Of a stretch of DNA of 64,000 nucleotides, positions 22,170-32,572 are shown one piece after another; position 1 is the stretch's first letter, and each line of letters begins with the position of its first letter. The notes beneath the pieces were generated by a model, which saw only the letters and a list, made by a program, of their open reading frames with translations, had not been told where the DNA came from and did no database searches. Source of the stretch: Conchocele bisecta (taxonomy: Eukaryota; Mollusca; Bivalvia; Lucinida; Thyasiridae); assembly GCA_029237695.1 (NCBI GenBank), contig CM055278.1, positions 75,372,297 through 75,436,296 on the forward strand. Direction: 5' to 3'. The position numbers and the translations under genes were made by a program.

Positions 22170-23085
22170 TTTTTTTTAAAAATAATGTAAGAAATGTAAA
22201 TTAAGCGAATTTTAATTTGTTTTATTCCTTTACAATAGTAAATGAATGGGTTGTAAGAAAAACAATTTGAGAAGAAGGTACCTGGTCAATTGTTACCAAT
22301 ACCATTTCGTACCTATACTATTTCGTACCCGGTTTGGTTATTTCGTACCCAGTATATTGTCAATTTGTACCCATAGCAAGTTATTTCGTACCCAGTTTGG
22401 TCATTTCGTACCCAGTTGGTCAATTCGTGAGTGTCGGACATTATCCCCCCCCCCTCTCGGACATTATCCCTCCTATATATTATAGACAGGTAGGACATTA
22501 CATTATCCATCCCTACAAAAAAAAAATAGGACATTACCATTGAAAATCATGGGCAGACATTATCCCCCCTCCACCATTTAAAATCTATTTTCATTGATAT
22601 ATGTTACAATGGCCCCTACGCAGTTCAGACTGCCGCGCTTAGAGCATTCAAATACCATCTCGTAATTAAATAAATTATTTAATCAACAATTAAACAATCA
22701 CATGTTATTATGAAACGTAATTAATTGAATTATGATCAGTTTAAGTGCAGTTGAAAAAGCAATCAAAATTTCATTTTCAAAAGGTGGGGGGGGGGGGGTA
22801 ATGTCCTACCTGTGATTTTCAATGTGTGGAGGGGGGATATTGTCCTCCTGTGTTCAAATATATAGGGGGATAATGTTCGGGGGGATAATGTCCGGGATAA
22901 TGTCCGAGGGATAATGTCCGTTCCCTCAATTCGTACCCATTGTCAATTCGTAGCCATACTTAATATTTGAATAGGACTTCATATTCTGATAGGATTTGAG
23001 TTTAGAAATAATGTAATAAATGCAAATTAAGCGAATTTTAATTTGTTTTATTCCTTTATAATAGTGAATGAATGGGTTGTAAATG
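22170..23085. repeat. Composite of two minisatellites between 80-bp direct repeats
   Basis: An 80-base segment with AAATTAAGCGAATTTTAATT and ATGAATGGGTTGTAA occurs at 22.19-22.26 kb and again at 23.00-23.08 kb. Between them are a run of TATTTCGTACCCAGT words (22.30-22.43 kb, with a short reprise at 22.93 kb), then GGACATTATCCCCCC words (22.43-22.57 kb) and, 210 bp later, their inverted form GGGGGATAATGTCC (22.79-22.92 kb). The inverted arrangement makes a foldback of about 490 bp. Confidence 0.7.
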
Positions 23086-23400
23086 AGTTGATATATATGT
23101 TAAGTTTAATTAGGATAATTTGTACATATTTTACATCATAAGTACATGCACATAGATAAGAATATAAATATATTTATATATTTGCATTATATATCAAACT
23201 AATGAAACCGATTGATGGTGTCATTTACTAGATAATACATTTGCTGTGTAATCACCAATTGACAATAAACATCCGGGTATAACACCTTGGTACAAACAAT
23301 AAATGCTAAAGTGTGATAAAAGGAACCTCATAAACAAACTGGAATTTGTTAATTAAATAGATGTGCATACATTTGTAGTTTATTTCTCAATGAAAGTATT
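23086..23400. other. Intergenic, no feature seen
   Basis: Strongly AT-rich sequence with no supported feature. Confidence 0.4.
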
Positions 23401-23965
23401 TTGATAAATCTATACACTGTTTGCCATTAAGTTCATCTTATTTACCCAGGCGCGGATCCAAGGGGGGGGGGGGGGGGGCGCACCCGGCGCACGCCCCCCT
23501 ATTTTTCGGGCAATGGTCATTTTTTGTAAAGCCAAAAGCGCAAAGTAGCAGCCCAACACAGTAAAGACTGGAGAACCGATTTTTCTTCACAAAAAAATCC
23601 ATTTTTTGTCTATTTTGCTGCGTGTAGTTGTGGCCCTGATGTGCCGGGAAATTGTCTCAAATGATAGTTTGTTTTCAACTCTTTTTTTTCGGGGGGAGGA
23701 CCCCCAGACCCCCCGCTTCAACACTCGCACAGTCAGTCTTTGACCAACTTTTGCACCCCCCCCCTCTTTCTCAAATTCCTGGATCCGCCCCTGTTACCCA
23801 TACCAATAACAAATGATCAGTGCCTATACTGTTTGCCATTTAATCGGTATGCTTTATCTTATTCCTCCCTGAAAAAACATGATCAGATGCTACACTGTGC
23901 CATTTTATTTGTCTTATTTACCCAATACAAACGATCAGTGTCTATTCTATGCCTTCCAGTAATTC
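23401..23965. repeat. Diverged tandem repeat, 85-95 bp unit, MITE-interrupted
   Basis: Three units share ACTGTTTGCCATT, TCTTATTTACCCA and AACGATCAGTGTCTAT. The first is split by the MITE at 23447-23793; the third is uninterrupted at about 23.89-23.95 kb and shows what the insertion site looked like before. Confidence 0.6.
23447..23793. mobile_element. MITE, CAGGCGCGGATCC ends, TTACC duplication
   Basis: Begins CAGGCGCGGATCCA and ends GGATCCGCCCCTG, with poly-G and poly-C runs just inside both ends. The five bases TTACC occur on each side (23442-23446 and 23794-23798). The neighbouring tandem unit at 23.89-23.94 kb supplies an uninterrupted site. A second member at 25774 also shows a 5-bp duplication. 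Five-base duplications with CAG ends fit the hAT5-type group; that label is inference from memory. Confidence 0.75.
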
Positions 23966-25185
23966 CATATCTAGGCTCATAATCAATATGTGTCACGTGA
24001 TCAGAAATATGTATCGTTGTCAGATCAAGGCTGACCTTGACCTGTTCGCTGTTGATGTGCATGCGTCTGGCCAGTGTATGGGATGTTCTGTCGTATTTCC
24101 GTAAGAACAAAGCACTTAGCACTTTGAATAAGGCCGAAAGCAGTAAGGACAAAGCCGCAGGAAGTAAGCATCAAGCTACAGTCCGAACGCGGAAACCCGC
24201 AAGCAGAAAGCATCAATCTACAAGCAGAATAATGCAAGCAATATATGGGTTAGTAGTGCGTCATTATGACGTCAGATGGCACTGCTGTCCGCACAAGTAA
24301 TTCTCCCTCTACTAAATTATAGTCCGACATCTAATTGGCTGTTCAAGTCACACCTCCAATGCCGGTGTTGATGTAAGATTTCACCTACAAATTATCACAT
24401 TATAGGTTAGAAGACACCAACTAGTTTTACTATGTACTTTAACCGAATCCCATCCAATACAGCCAGTCTCTCCTACCTTCACAATTCGTATGGATGTTGT
24501 GGGACCTACTTGTACATGACCTGCAGCCGGTCTGTACTGGTTCTGCATGAGTTAAACAATAGGTTCACTTACTCCTAAGAAAGAAAAATCCAACCTCGTC
24601 ATGTCCCCCAATATTGTTTACATTTTTTATTGGCCACGGAAACTATGTTTACATCACATGACCAACACCCCCACATGTACCTCAAGTAATGGATCAAGAT
24701 TTGCAAGCAAACTGTGTAAGTGACCTCAAAACACCCGCACGATTTTGTTCATACTGGACTACTATTACCCCCTTGACGATTTCGCACCATTTATTATTCT
24801 CTAATCTGTATTAACTAAATTGCATACGTATGTATGGTGTTTGACTTACTAATGCGTTTTATACATACATGTATCCTCATAATTAAATTGCATATGTACG
24901 TAATTGAAAACAATCACATGTTTATAGTAAGTTACACATATGGTAACTTACACAGGTTGACTGTCAAACTGGCATGTTACCGATGCAAACCAATAACCGT
25001 CAAGGATCAGACTAAGGTGGCCCACCACCATTGATTTCCATTAAAACACTAACCCGTTACCACACATTTTGCTATTCTATGCTACTTTCATTTTTCTTAT
25101 GGATGCTGTGGGACCTATTTTCCAATAACCTGCACTTATTCTACTCTGGATCTTGACTAATTAAAATATAGCTGTTGTCCCATCT

Positions 25186-25515
25186 AGTAGGTACACATTT
25201 TTTCTTTATGTAAATTAAATAAGTGTATAATTGCAACTAGTCCACCACTTTTAAAAATTACGACTGCCAGCTACACAGATATAATTAGTTAGTAATCTTT
25301 AATGTACTCATAGAGACTCGCGGTGGTATCAAGCTAGTTCCATATGCAAATTTTTAAATTGTTTATATCATTTATAACTAAATGCTGAATAAATATTTGT
25401 ATCGACATATCATAAAGTATGATATTGCACATCAAAAAAAAAAAATGGAATAAATAGTTGCTTCCGTTATCATTTTAAGGAAACACGGTTATCGCCCCTG
25501 ATATCAAACTGGCAT
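25186..25515 (-). repeat. Dispersed repeat family R, copy 1
   Basis: On the minus strand it runs from TTGATATCAGGGGCGATAAC through TCAATA-less variants to ACTTATTTAATTTACAT and CTACTAGATGGGAC. Copies 2 (37.4 kb), 3 (41.6 kb) and 4 (63.8 kb, minus, cut by the window end) share the same order, including CATTTGCATAT and TAGCGGGC/TAGTGGGC words. Confidence 0.6.
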
Positions 25516-25773
25516 CTCGCGTTTGATATAAAAAGTATAATAATGTCAATTAGTACGTCTGGTAATGGTAAATCAATGTTCATTTTGCCAGAAAAATGTC
25601 AGATTGAAAGAATAAAGAAAAACATGTCTCCCTATATTATAACCTGGCATGTAGCACTCTAGGTTTAAGGTTAGATAAATTGACACCAGTTTCAGCATAT
25701 TTGAAGAATTTAAAAGGAAACACGTAAACAGAGTTTCCATGGCCAAATAATGTAAACAATATTGGGGGACATG

Positions 25774-26075
25774 CATGGGCGGATTCAGGGGGGGGGAGGG
25801 CGGACCCAGTGCGCCCCCCTCCCCCCTAAAATTCGCCGAGTAAAGATTGTTTACAAGTTACAAGGCACGTTTCTACGTTCGCGTTGTGAATTTATTGTTT
25901 ATTGGGGGGTGCAGCCAAAAAATAAACTTGGGGCAGCAGCAGCAGCATCATCTCACAGCAGCCACAACAACAACAACCTGAGCTACAATCCTACGCTGGT
26001 TCGAAAATATAGTCAAGTATTGCAAAATAGTTAAGCCCCCCCCCCCCCTAACCCGAAATCCTGGATCCGCGCCTG
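25774..26075. mobile_element. MITE, second copy, ACATG duplication
   Basis: Starts CATGGGCGGATTCAGGGGG and ends CCTGGATCCGCGCCTG, matching the element at 23447. ACATG is duplicated outside (25769-25773 and 26076-26080). The left arm of the surrounding foldback supplies the unoccupied site, reading GGGGGACATGACGAGG in complement. It contains poly-G/poly-C inner ends and a CAG/CAA-rich tract at 25.93-25.98 kb, but no gene. Confidence 0.8.
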
Positions 26076-26320
26076 ACATGACGAGAATGGTCCCACAACA
26101 TCCATACGAATAGTGAAAGTAGGAAAGACTGGCTGGGGTTCGGTTAAATTATACAGTAAAACTATTTGGTGTCTTTTAACAGAAAAGGCGGCATCAATCT
26201 ACATCAACACCGGTAGGGGACATGGAACCAATTTAGAGAGCAACGCATTGTATGACAGGTACCAGCATACTTTTAGGGAGAACTATTTTAAGTTTTAGCA
26301 GCGCACCTGGCGTCATAATG

Positions 26321-26589
26321 GTTGTTCCCAAATTACTGTTGCAATTATTGTTGTCAAGGGGCGTGGCTTAGCGAGCTAACAAAGCGCATAGCAAAACAGC
26401 ATGGCAATAATAAATAATGGAACTCCGGATGTCACTACCAATGAAGCATCAAGCTACTTAGAATGTAATCAACACAAACGCATTGAAACAGTACGAATGA
26501 ATAAAGCATCAAGCCACATACATAGAAATGTAATAAGACGGATAGAACTTAGAATGTCATCAGCCAGCAAGCATCAAGCCACAGCGCAA
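26321..26589. other. Short stretch with recurrent GCATCAAGC words
   Basis: AAGCATCAAGCTACTTAGAA, AAGCATCAAGCCACATACAT and AAGCATCAAGCCACAGCGCA recur at about 60-70 base intervals (26.44-26.58 kb). A shorter set occurs at 24.16-24.22 kb. Beyond 26.58 kb base composition switches abruptly to GC-rich, marking the edge of the next element. Confidence 0.45.
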
Positions 26590-26867
26590 AGGCCCTCCTC
26601 CGTTGTTCCGGGTCGCCCGCAAAAACTCCCCTCGGGTATTGGTGTTCGGTACCTCTACCAGCCAGGCGAGTTGGAGGGTGGTCGACGTCGTGCGACTGAC
26701 CCTGTCTGGTCTATACAGGTAAACCGGCTGGGGAGCTCGGTCACCAAGCACGATGAGCCATTGCTGTATTTGTTGGATGGCCCACAACGTGGTTTGTCCG
26801 GGAAGAGGTTCTTGTTGTGCTTCCCGACACCCAGCTACCAACACCGAATGTGGTTCTACGGCGTTAG
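26590..26867 (+). pseudogene. C-terminal part of an unknown element gene
   Basis: GC-rich open text on the plus strand: TDPVWSIQVNRLGSSVTKHD, then EPLLYLLDGPQRG, after which a frame shift gives FVREEVLVVLPDTQLPTPNV and a TAG stop at 26865-26867. The change of frame at about 26793 marks a frameshift mutation. The stop overlaps that of the polymerase relic on the opposite strand, so the two are convergent neighbours. I do not know the family. Convergent genes next to a polymerase are usual in Polinton-type elements, which is the only functional hint. Confidence 0.4.
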
Positions 26868-29800
26868 ATTCCATCTCCCGTACAGGAACGGCTGTCCCTG
26901 TGGCCATCTGCCAGGGTGTAACTTCCGTTTTTCGCGATCCAGCGCTTGCTGTCGAATGGGGAGAGAGACCTTGATCACGCCCTGCCCGTAGATGCAATGA
27001 CGGAATGCCTACTTCTCAAAGAAGGCATCATTGTATTGCTCGTGGCGGACGTCTTTCTTCACGACCGATTTCCTCACTCTCTTGGCCTTGTTGATATTTT
27101 TGCCACCGGCCTCCAGAATCGAGTACATCTTCGGGCGCAGGCCAACATATTCGGCGATGGGGAGCCCGGCACATTCGTCCTTCATCTTTCCAAGGACTTC
27201 TTCTTCGCAACGCTGTGCAGAGGCTGCTTCGGGGGGTAGTCCAATGTGTCGTAGAGATGCGCGTGCTCGACCATGTCCTTGTACGCGTCCTCGGTCCGGA
27301 TCACGAGAAGGAGGGAGTCGGTGTCTGTGTAGAGGAGCTGGAAGCTGTACCCGTACTGGGCATTTAAGTGGTTGTAGTAGAAGTCGTACATGATGTGCTT
27401 GGAGAGCTCATACCCACGTACACAGGTCGTTTGAGAACCAGGCGGCTCTTGTGCATCTGGATCGCCGCAAGGTCGTTATCTAATACGTTGGCCCGTGCGA
27501 AGGCTGGGCTTGCGATAAGGGACCGCTGCTTGTCCTCCTCGTTTGCACGCACGAGCTTGACATGAACTTACTTGTGGAGGTTCTCCATGGTCTTCCCAAA
27601 GACCGAGTTGTTCATCAGCTTGTACAGATCCTTTTTGAAGTCGCTGGTTGTCCTCTTTCGGAGCTCCGGATGTATGGCTCCATCCAAGGGCTCTGATGGA
27701 AGCGGAGCGCTCGGTTAATCATTTGCAGGCGCATGTCCAGAGACAAGTAGAGCTGCAGGTTCCTGTAGTAGAGCGCAACCAGCTTTTCGACCTCGGTAGG
27801 CGTCACCCCATCGCCTAGGAGGCCATGATGGTACTCCGTCATCCACTCCTTTTTGACCACCATGCGCTGCGGTGCCAGAGGATACGCGTTGTGTGCATCA
27901 TTGAGCTATACATGGTACTCCATGTCCACCGACAGGATGTAGCCCTCTGGACTGTCTGTCGGATGCTCTGCTATCACTTCTGTGAGTCGATCGCAGTCTT
28001 CCACACGCTTGTTGGCAGGGGCTGACTCATGGCCCAGTCGTAGAGGTTATTGGCGTCCAGGTAGAGGATGTGTTTGTTGGGCTCATTCGTGTGATATCCC
28101 CCTCGACCATAGGGTGGTTGGCTTGCGAATGCCGCTTCGAGACCATGGAGATGCCTCCGCGCATCTCTTTCTCGATGAACAGGTGCTGGTCGTAGTCTCT
28201 GAGCAGCTCGAGCTCTACGCCTGTTTTCTTGAGCAATGCATCACAGGAGAGACCGGGGCTGCTGTAGTAGCGCAGCGCGTGGGGTCCAGACCATAATGCC
28301 ACAATAACGTTTTCCGGAAGGTCTCGAAGACGTCGGCCATGAGGAGCACATCAGTCCGGTTTTAGAGGTCATGATACTCTCTCCCCCAGACTGCGGCACC
28401 CAAATGACGCGAAGACCTTCTGCGCTTGTGCATAGTCGTCCTCGCTTATTTGTTCATGACGCGAAGACCTTCTGCGCTTGTGCATAGTCGTCCTCGCTTA
28501 TTTGTTCGTCAGAGAGCTTGCTGTAGAAGACCTCCTTTGGTGGGAGTTGAGGTTCTGTGAACCGCTGCCAAGAGTCCATCTACTAGTAGGGGTAGACCCC
28601 CTTTCGCATCAGTAGCTCCCTCCTCTCCCTATCCGGTTCATATCGAGCCGTAATCTGGACGGCCTCCAATTTGTTGGCCGCCACCAGCTTGTTGAGAGAT
28701 GCCAGCAGGAACTGGGCGCTGTCGATGAACCGGAGCTGCCCCAGGGAGAAGGTCATGTACTTCTCCGTATTGTTGGGGATGCAGAAGACCCTGTCCTCGA
28801 TTTTCGAGATAGCCTGCATGATGAGATGCGAGTTATAGCCCCGCAAGTTGTGGAAGACCACAGGTATTGTTGTAGTCTTCGGGCTCAACCTCAGCTTGAG
28901 GTTACAGGCGGTGTGGGCCGCCCCTCTGTACTGCAAGGTGATGTAACAGTGGTCCAGGTCATAGACTCCGTCAAGTGGTTTCTCAAACACGTGACAGGTC
29001 GCGGCTATGCTGTAAGCTCGCCAGTCCTCTCGGGCCATCCGCATGGCTTTGGGGCTGGCCAGTACCGCCTTAATTTTGCCCTCTTCTTCCTGGAGTTATT
29101 GAAGGAAGTGCTCCACAGCGTTATGCCCTCTGTATTCCTCTGGCGGCTCTGTGTGGCCATCACAGCGCTCGACCACATAGCAGTAGCTGCAGGCCTCGTG
29201 ATGTCGAGTCCTTTGGGTATTGCGTTTTTCGGGGTCGAGGTCTGTGCCCTCGATCTTTGTGATGAGGGCCTCCAAGTCGGCGTAGATGATGAAGGGGGCT
29301 GGGAGCTGCTTGTAGTGGTTCTGAAAGCTCAGCTTGTTCTTCCCCCCTTCAGGCATCTCCACCCTCACCGCCGTCTGTCCAATCCCGCGGCACTCGTGCT
29401 TGTGGGCCTCCAGCAAGTCTTCCCTTGAGTAGCCGTGGAGGCAGCGCTCGCAGAAGAGTTTGCGTCTGTTGATTTTATTCTCATTGAATAACAGCCGGTT
29501 GATGTCCTTTACCCAGGTGTAGTGAAAGTTGCCGGCATTCTCAATGAGCAGAAGGTTTATTATCATTCGGACCTCCGGTTCTTTGATGAGCCTGTGGACT
29601 ATGACCCCCTTATCCCAACCGAATACGTTGATCGCCAGGTGGTTCTGTTTTTCGACCTTCTCCGTCAGCAGATTGGTGTGGGGGCGTCGATCCTTACGAA
29701 ATCGAGGCCGTCCTGTGTGTAATACTGTGTGGGCCATTGGGGATTTATATCCGCTGGGAAGAGGGCACATCGTAGAGACCATCGTAAGCGGTGATCATCC

Positions 29801-30505
29801 CTGTTCTGCACATTGACCACCGCCTTCTTGTGCCTCACTGCCGCTGGTAGTGGGATGTAGGGGCCACCCCTCAGAGGTTATTATCGGGCGATGTCCAGCC
29901 AAAGCGTCTGCACTCTGTCGAAAACCCACCCAGAGCCCATTTTTCGAGCGTCTCCCTAATACTAGAGAAGGCATTGCCTAGTGCCTCTTTGATTTCATGA
30001 GCCTTCAAGAACAGCCTCTTGTTTATGGCGGAGCACATGGTCTGTGAACTTCTCACTACCATCAGGGCTGTCTTTTCGAAGCTGGAACTTGAGTGATAGT
30101 TGGAACATGACTCCATTTATAGCCTGGATCTCTTCTACAAGCTTCTGGTGGATCTGGAGGCGCACATCTTCCAAGAAAGTTTTTGGATCTGGATGCCATT
30201 CAAGCACATCCATATGCCAACCCCGCAGGTAATTCCCTATTACCCAAGGGGTCCGACTGAAGAAATAGGAAATTCAGAAGAGACGCCAGACGCTGAAACT
30301 CCTTCTCGAGGACCCGTTGATTTCGCTGCCAGTCCTTCACCTTCTCTTTCTCATATCCGCAACCCTGGCACAAAGAGTAGTGGCTGATAACACCCATTCC
30401 ACATTTTGTGAATGGCTTTGTGTCGCCACCTTTCCGAAGTCGGGCAAGGTGAACTTGACAATACTCTCTCATACACCTCCGAGCGCATATCTCGGTGGTG
30501 CTCAA
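26864..30505 (-). pseudogene. Protein-primed type B DNA polymerase relic (Polinton/adintovirus-like)
   Basis: Polymerase domains appear in order on the minus strand across several frames. First is a Cys-rich zinc-ribbon-like part (30.50-30.30 kb), then an N-terminal region (30.2-29.65 kb), a CxxC zinc finger FCERCLHGYS (about 29.43 kb) and exonuclease motif I FIIYADLEALI (about 29.3 kb). An endonuclease-VII-like insert follows (DHCYI then RGAAHTACNLKL, about 28.95 kb), with exo motif II FHNLRGYNSHL (28.84 kb), palm motif A DANNLYDWAMSQ (28.05 kb), motif B KLMNNSVFGK (27.6 kb) and motif C YTDTDSLLL (27.32 kb). The C-terminus meets a TAA near 26865. Frameshifts, stops and a 52-bp duplication show it is dead. 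Catalytic aspartates and the exo acidic pair are still legible, so decay is moderate. Such polymerases replicate protein-capped linear elements and related viruses; no capsid, ATPase or protease gene is visible here, so this is a fragment. GC content is far above the flanks. Confidence 0.8.
28404..28507. repeat. 52-bp tandem duplication in the polymerase relic
   Basis: ATGACGCGAAGACCTTCTGC through CTTATTTGTTC is present twice, offset 52 bases (28404 and 28456), apparently without mismatch. As 52 is not a multiple of three, this duplication by itself shifts the polymerase reading frame. Identity of the copies means it happened recently or is an assembly error. Confidence 0.9.
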
Positions 30506-30959
30506 AGTAAGCGATTGACAGTCCTCCTGGTGTCAATACAAATACCATTTAGCGATGTCGTTCGAGACTTAACCACCACCACAATCACAAAATTTATCAC
30601 AAAAAAACAATCAACATACTAGTATACCAAATATATTTCATATACCCACACCATGTGTATACTCTTGCTAAAACACAAATACAGGCTGCATGGACCAAAT
30701 GGGAACCCCGGCCTGCTGTCTGGGGAGGGGTCTGGGCTCTCCATCGACAGAAATTGGGTGGGGCCGCCAGGGAGCTGTGGTGGGGGCCAGGGGGTGAACT
30801 GTGTCAGCCTCAGCCTTCATTATACTACTAGCAGACTTTTTAAACGAAAATGTGTTATTGGTTGGTAAACTAAATTTAAAACTAGATGGCCGCGGCCTGC
30901 ATGTCGCGCCATGTGGCGAGGCATGGACATTAAAAAAAATTATAGTATAACGAAAAACG
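30506..30959. other. Probable outer part of the polymerase element
   Basis: 30.66-30.83 kb stays GC-rich like the polymerase relic (GGGGAGGGGTCTGGGCTCTC, GGGTGGGGCCGCCAGGGAG) but no domain can be read on either strand. A minus-strand frame near here (MKAEADTVHPLAPTTAPWRP) could be an N-terminal exon or chance. Composition returns to AT-rich by about 30.93 kb, which I take as the element's edge. Confidence 0.35.
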
Positions 30960-31995
30960 TAACCAAAAAACGTAACCAAAAACTATAACCAAAAAACTTA
31001 ACCAAAAAACTTAACCAAAAACTTTAACCAAAAAACTTAACCAAAAACTTCAAAGTAATTTGACCTTGACATTGGGCACAGGGGCCGCACGGGAGTGGGG
31101 TAGAATGAAAATACAGATGATGATAAACACCCATGTGAAGTTTCAAGGTAATGGGCAAAGCAGTTGCAGAGATATAGTATAACGAAAAACTTTAACCAAA
31201 AACTTAACCAAAAAACTTAACCAAAAACTTTAACCAAAAAACTTAACCAAAAACTTCAAAGTAATTTGACCTTTACATTGGGCACAGGGGCCACACGGGA
31301 GGGGGGTAGAATGAAAATATAGATGATGATGAAGTTTCAAGGTAATGGGCAAAGCAGTTGCAGAGATATAGTATAACGAAAAACTTTAACCAAAAAACTT
31401 AACCCAAAAAACTTAACCAAAATATTTAACCAAAGAACTCAACCAAAAAAAAACATTAACCAAAAAACTTAACCAAACAACTTAACCAAAAACTTTAACC
31501 GGACACACGTACGTACGTACGTGTACATACGTACATACGCCAAAGTGCCGACTATATCGCGCTTTCCGCAAGCGGGCGCGACAAAAACTTAACCAAACAT
31601 TTTAACCAAAAAACTTAACCAAAAACTTTAACCAAAAAACTTAACCAAAAACTTCAAAGTAATTGGACCTTTACATTGGGCACAGGGGCCGCACGGGAGG
31701 TGGGTAGAGTGAAAATATAGATGATGATAAACACCCATGTGAAGTTTCAAGGTAATGGGCAAAGCAATTGCAGAGATATAGTATAACGAAAAACTTTAAC
31801 CAAAAACTTTAACCAAAAAACTTAACCAAAAAACTTAACCAAAAACTTTAACCAAAGAACTTAACCAAAAACTTTAACCAAAAAACTTAACCAAACAACT
31901 TAACCAAAAACTTTAACCGGACACACGTACGTACGTACGTACGTACGCCAAAGTGCCGACTATATCGCGCTTTCCGCAAGCGGGCGCGACAAAAA
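30960..31995 (+). repeat. ACTTTAACC/ACTTAACC minisatellite with longer period
   Basis: Blocks of CCAAAAACTTTAACCAAAAA words alternate with a more complex segment of about 150 bases (TTTGACCTTGACATTGGGCA, then GAAGTTTCAAGGTAATGGGC and GCAGAGATATAGTATAACG) at 31.05, 31.26 and 31.65 kb. A further segment, ACACACGTACGTACGTACGT followed by GCCGACTATATCGCGCTTTC, occurs at 31.50 and 31.92 kb, about 415 bases apart. The array is thus two-level: an 11-bp minisatellite inside units of 200-415 bp. Confidence 0.8.
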
Positions 31996-32020
31996 GTGTC
32001 ATGTGTCCAATAAATTGGAG

Positions 32021-32572
32021 CCGTTGTAATTATAGAACGCATAGAACTATTTCTGAGAATATAGGAATAATAATAAAAGGACATGTTTCTAATTCGAACT
32101 ACAACGACATTTCACCTCGTATGTTCAACAAGGAAGACAACGCCTTAGATCACTGCGCTAGTGAGTCCTGAATTAAATGATTGGTGAATATATTCAACTA
32201 AAGCACGCATACCCGTCCACGAGGCCCGATACCATGGTTGAACGTACCCAAACAATTCGTGTCTATTTCATAACGTACGAAAGACTTATCCGGCTATGAA
32301 CCAGTTTTGATCATGTGTGCTGGATACAAGCCAAACATTGCCATGTTGCATTGCTGTTTTTTCGTGGATGACCATTATCTTCCTCGTAATGTATTGGACG
32401 CCCTGGTGCAATGCAATGGGTTCGTGCAGGTCTTGCATGCACGTGATCTACCTTCGACCGTACACGTGTGAGTTCGAACTTCCACCCATATTAATTTGCT
32501 GTTTGTTCGTTCCTTTTCATAGAACGCCTATATTCTCGTGAATAGTTACAGGCGTTCTATAATTACAATCGG
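32021..32572. mobile_element. MITE with about 45-bp inverted ends
   Basis: Left end CCGTTGTAATTATAGAACGC continues to GAGAATATAGG; the complement of the right end reads CCGATTGTAATTATAGAACG and also continues to GAGAATATAGG. The interior (about 450 bp) has no gene. Target duplications could not be settled. Confidence 0.65.

Larger units (their letters stand above)
24261..26320. mobile_element. 2-kb foldback structure
   Basis: Outer arms about 24261-24512 and 26093-26320 are inverted, diverged copies (CGTATGGATGTTGTGGGACC near the inner end of the left arm; the complement of the right arm reads the same). Pairing resumes inside at 24.59-24.66 and 25.72-25.77 kb (CATGTCCCCCAATATTGTTT, then GGAAACT-TGTTTAC). 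The right arm is interrupted by a 302-bp MITE. The loop contains a repeat R copy (25186-25515). Words of the type GCATCAAGCTAC lie on both sides of the structure, at 24.16-24.22 and 26.44-26.58 kb. No gene is recognised inside. Confidence 0.65.

Noticed and set aside
26401..29816. Plus-strand open frames of 60-200 codons across the polymerase relic
   Set aside because: Apart from the convergent gene tail ending at 26867, they lie opposite readable polymerase motifs on the minus strand and are shadows of the GC-rich coding sequence.
30960..31500. CTTAACC/CTTTAACC words as telomere-like repeats
   Set aside because: The animal telomere repeat is CCCTAA/TTAGGG. These words have A-tracts, irregular length and interspersed complex segments.
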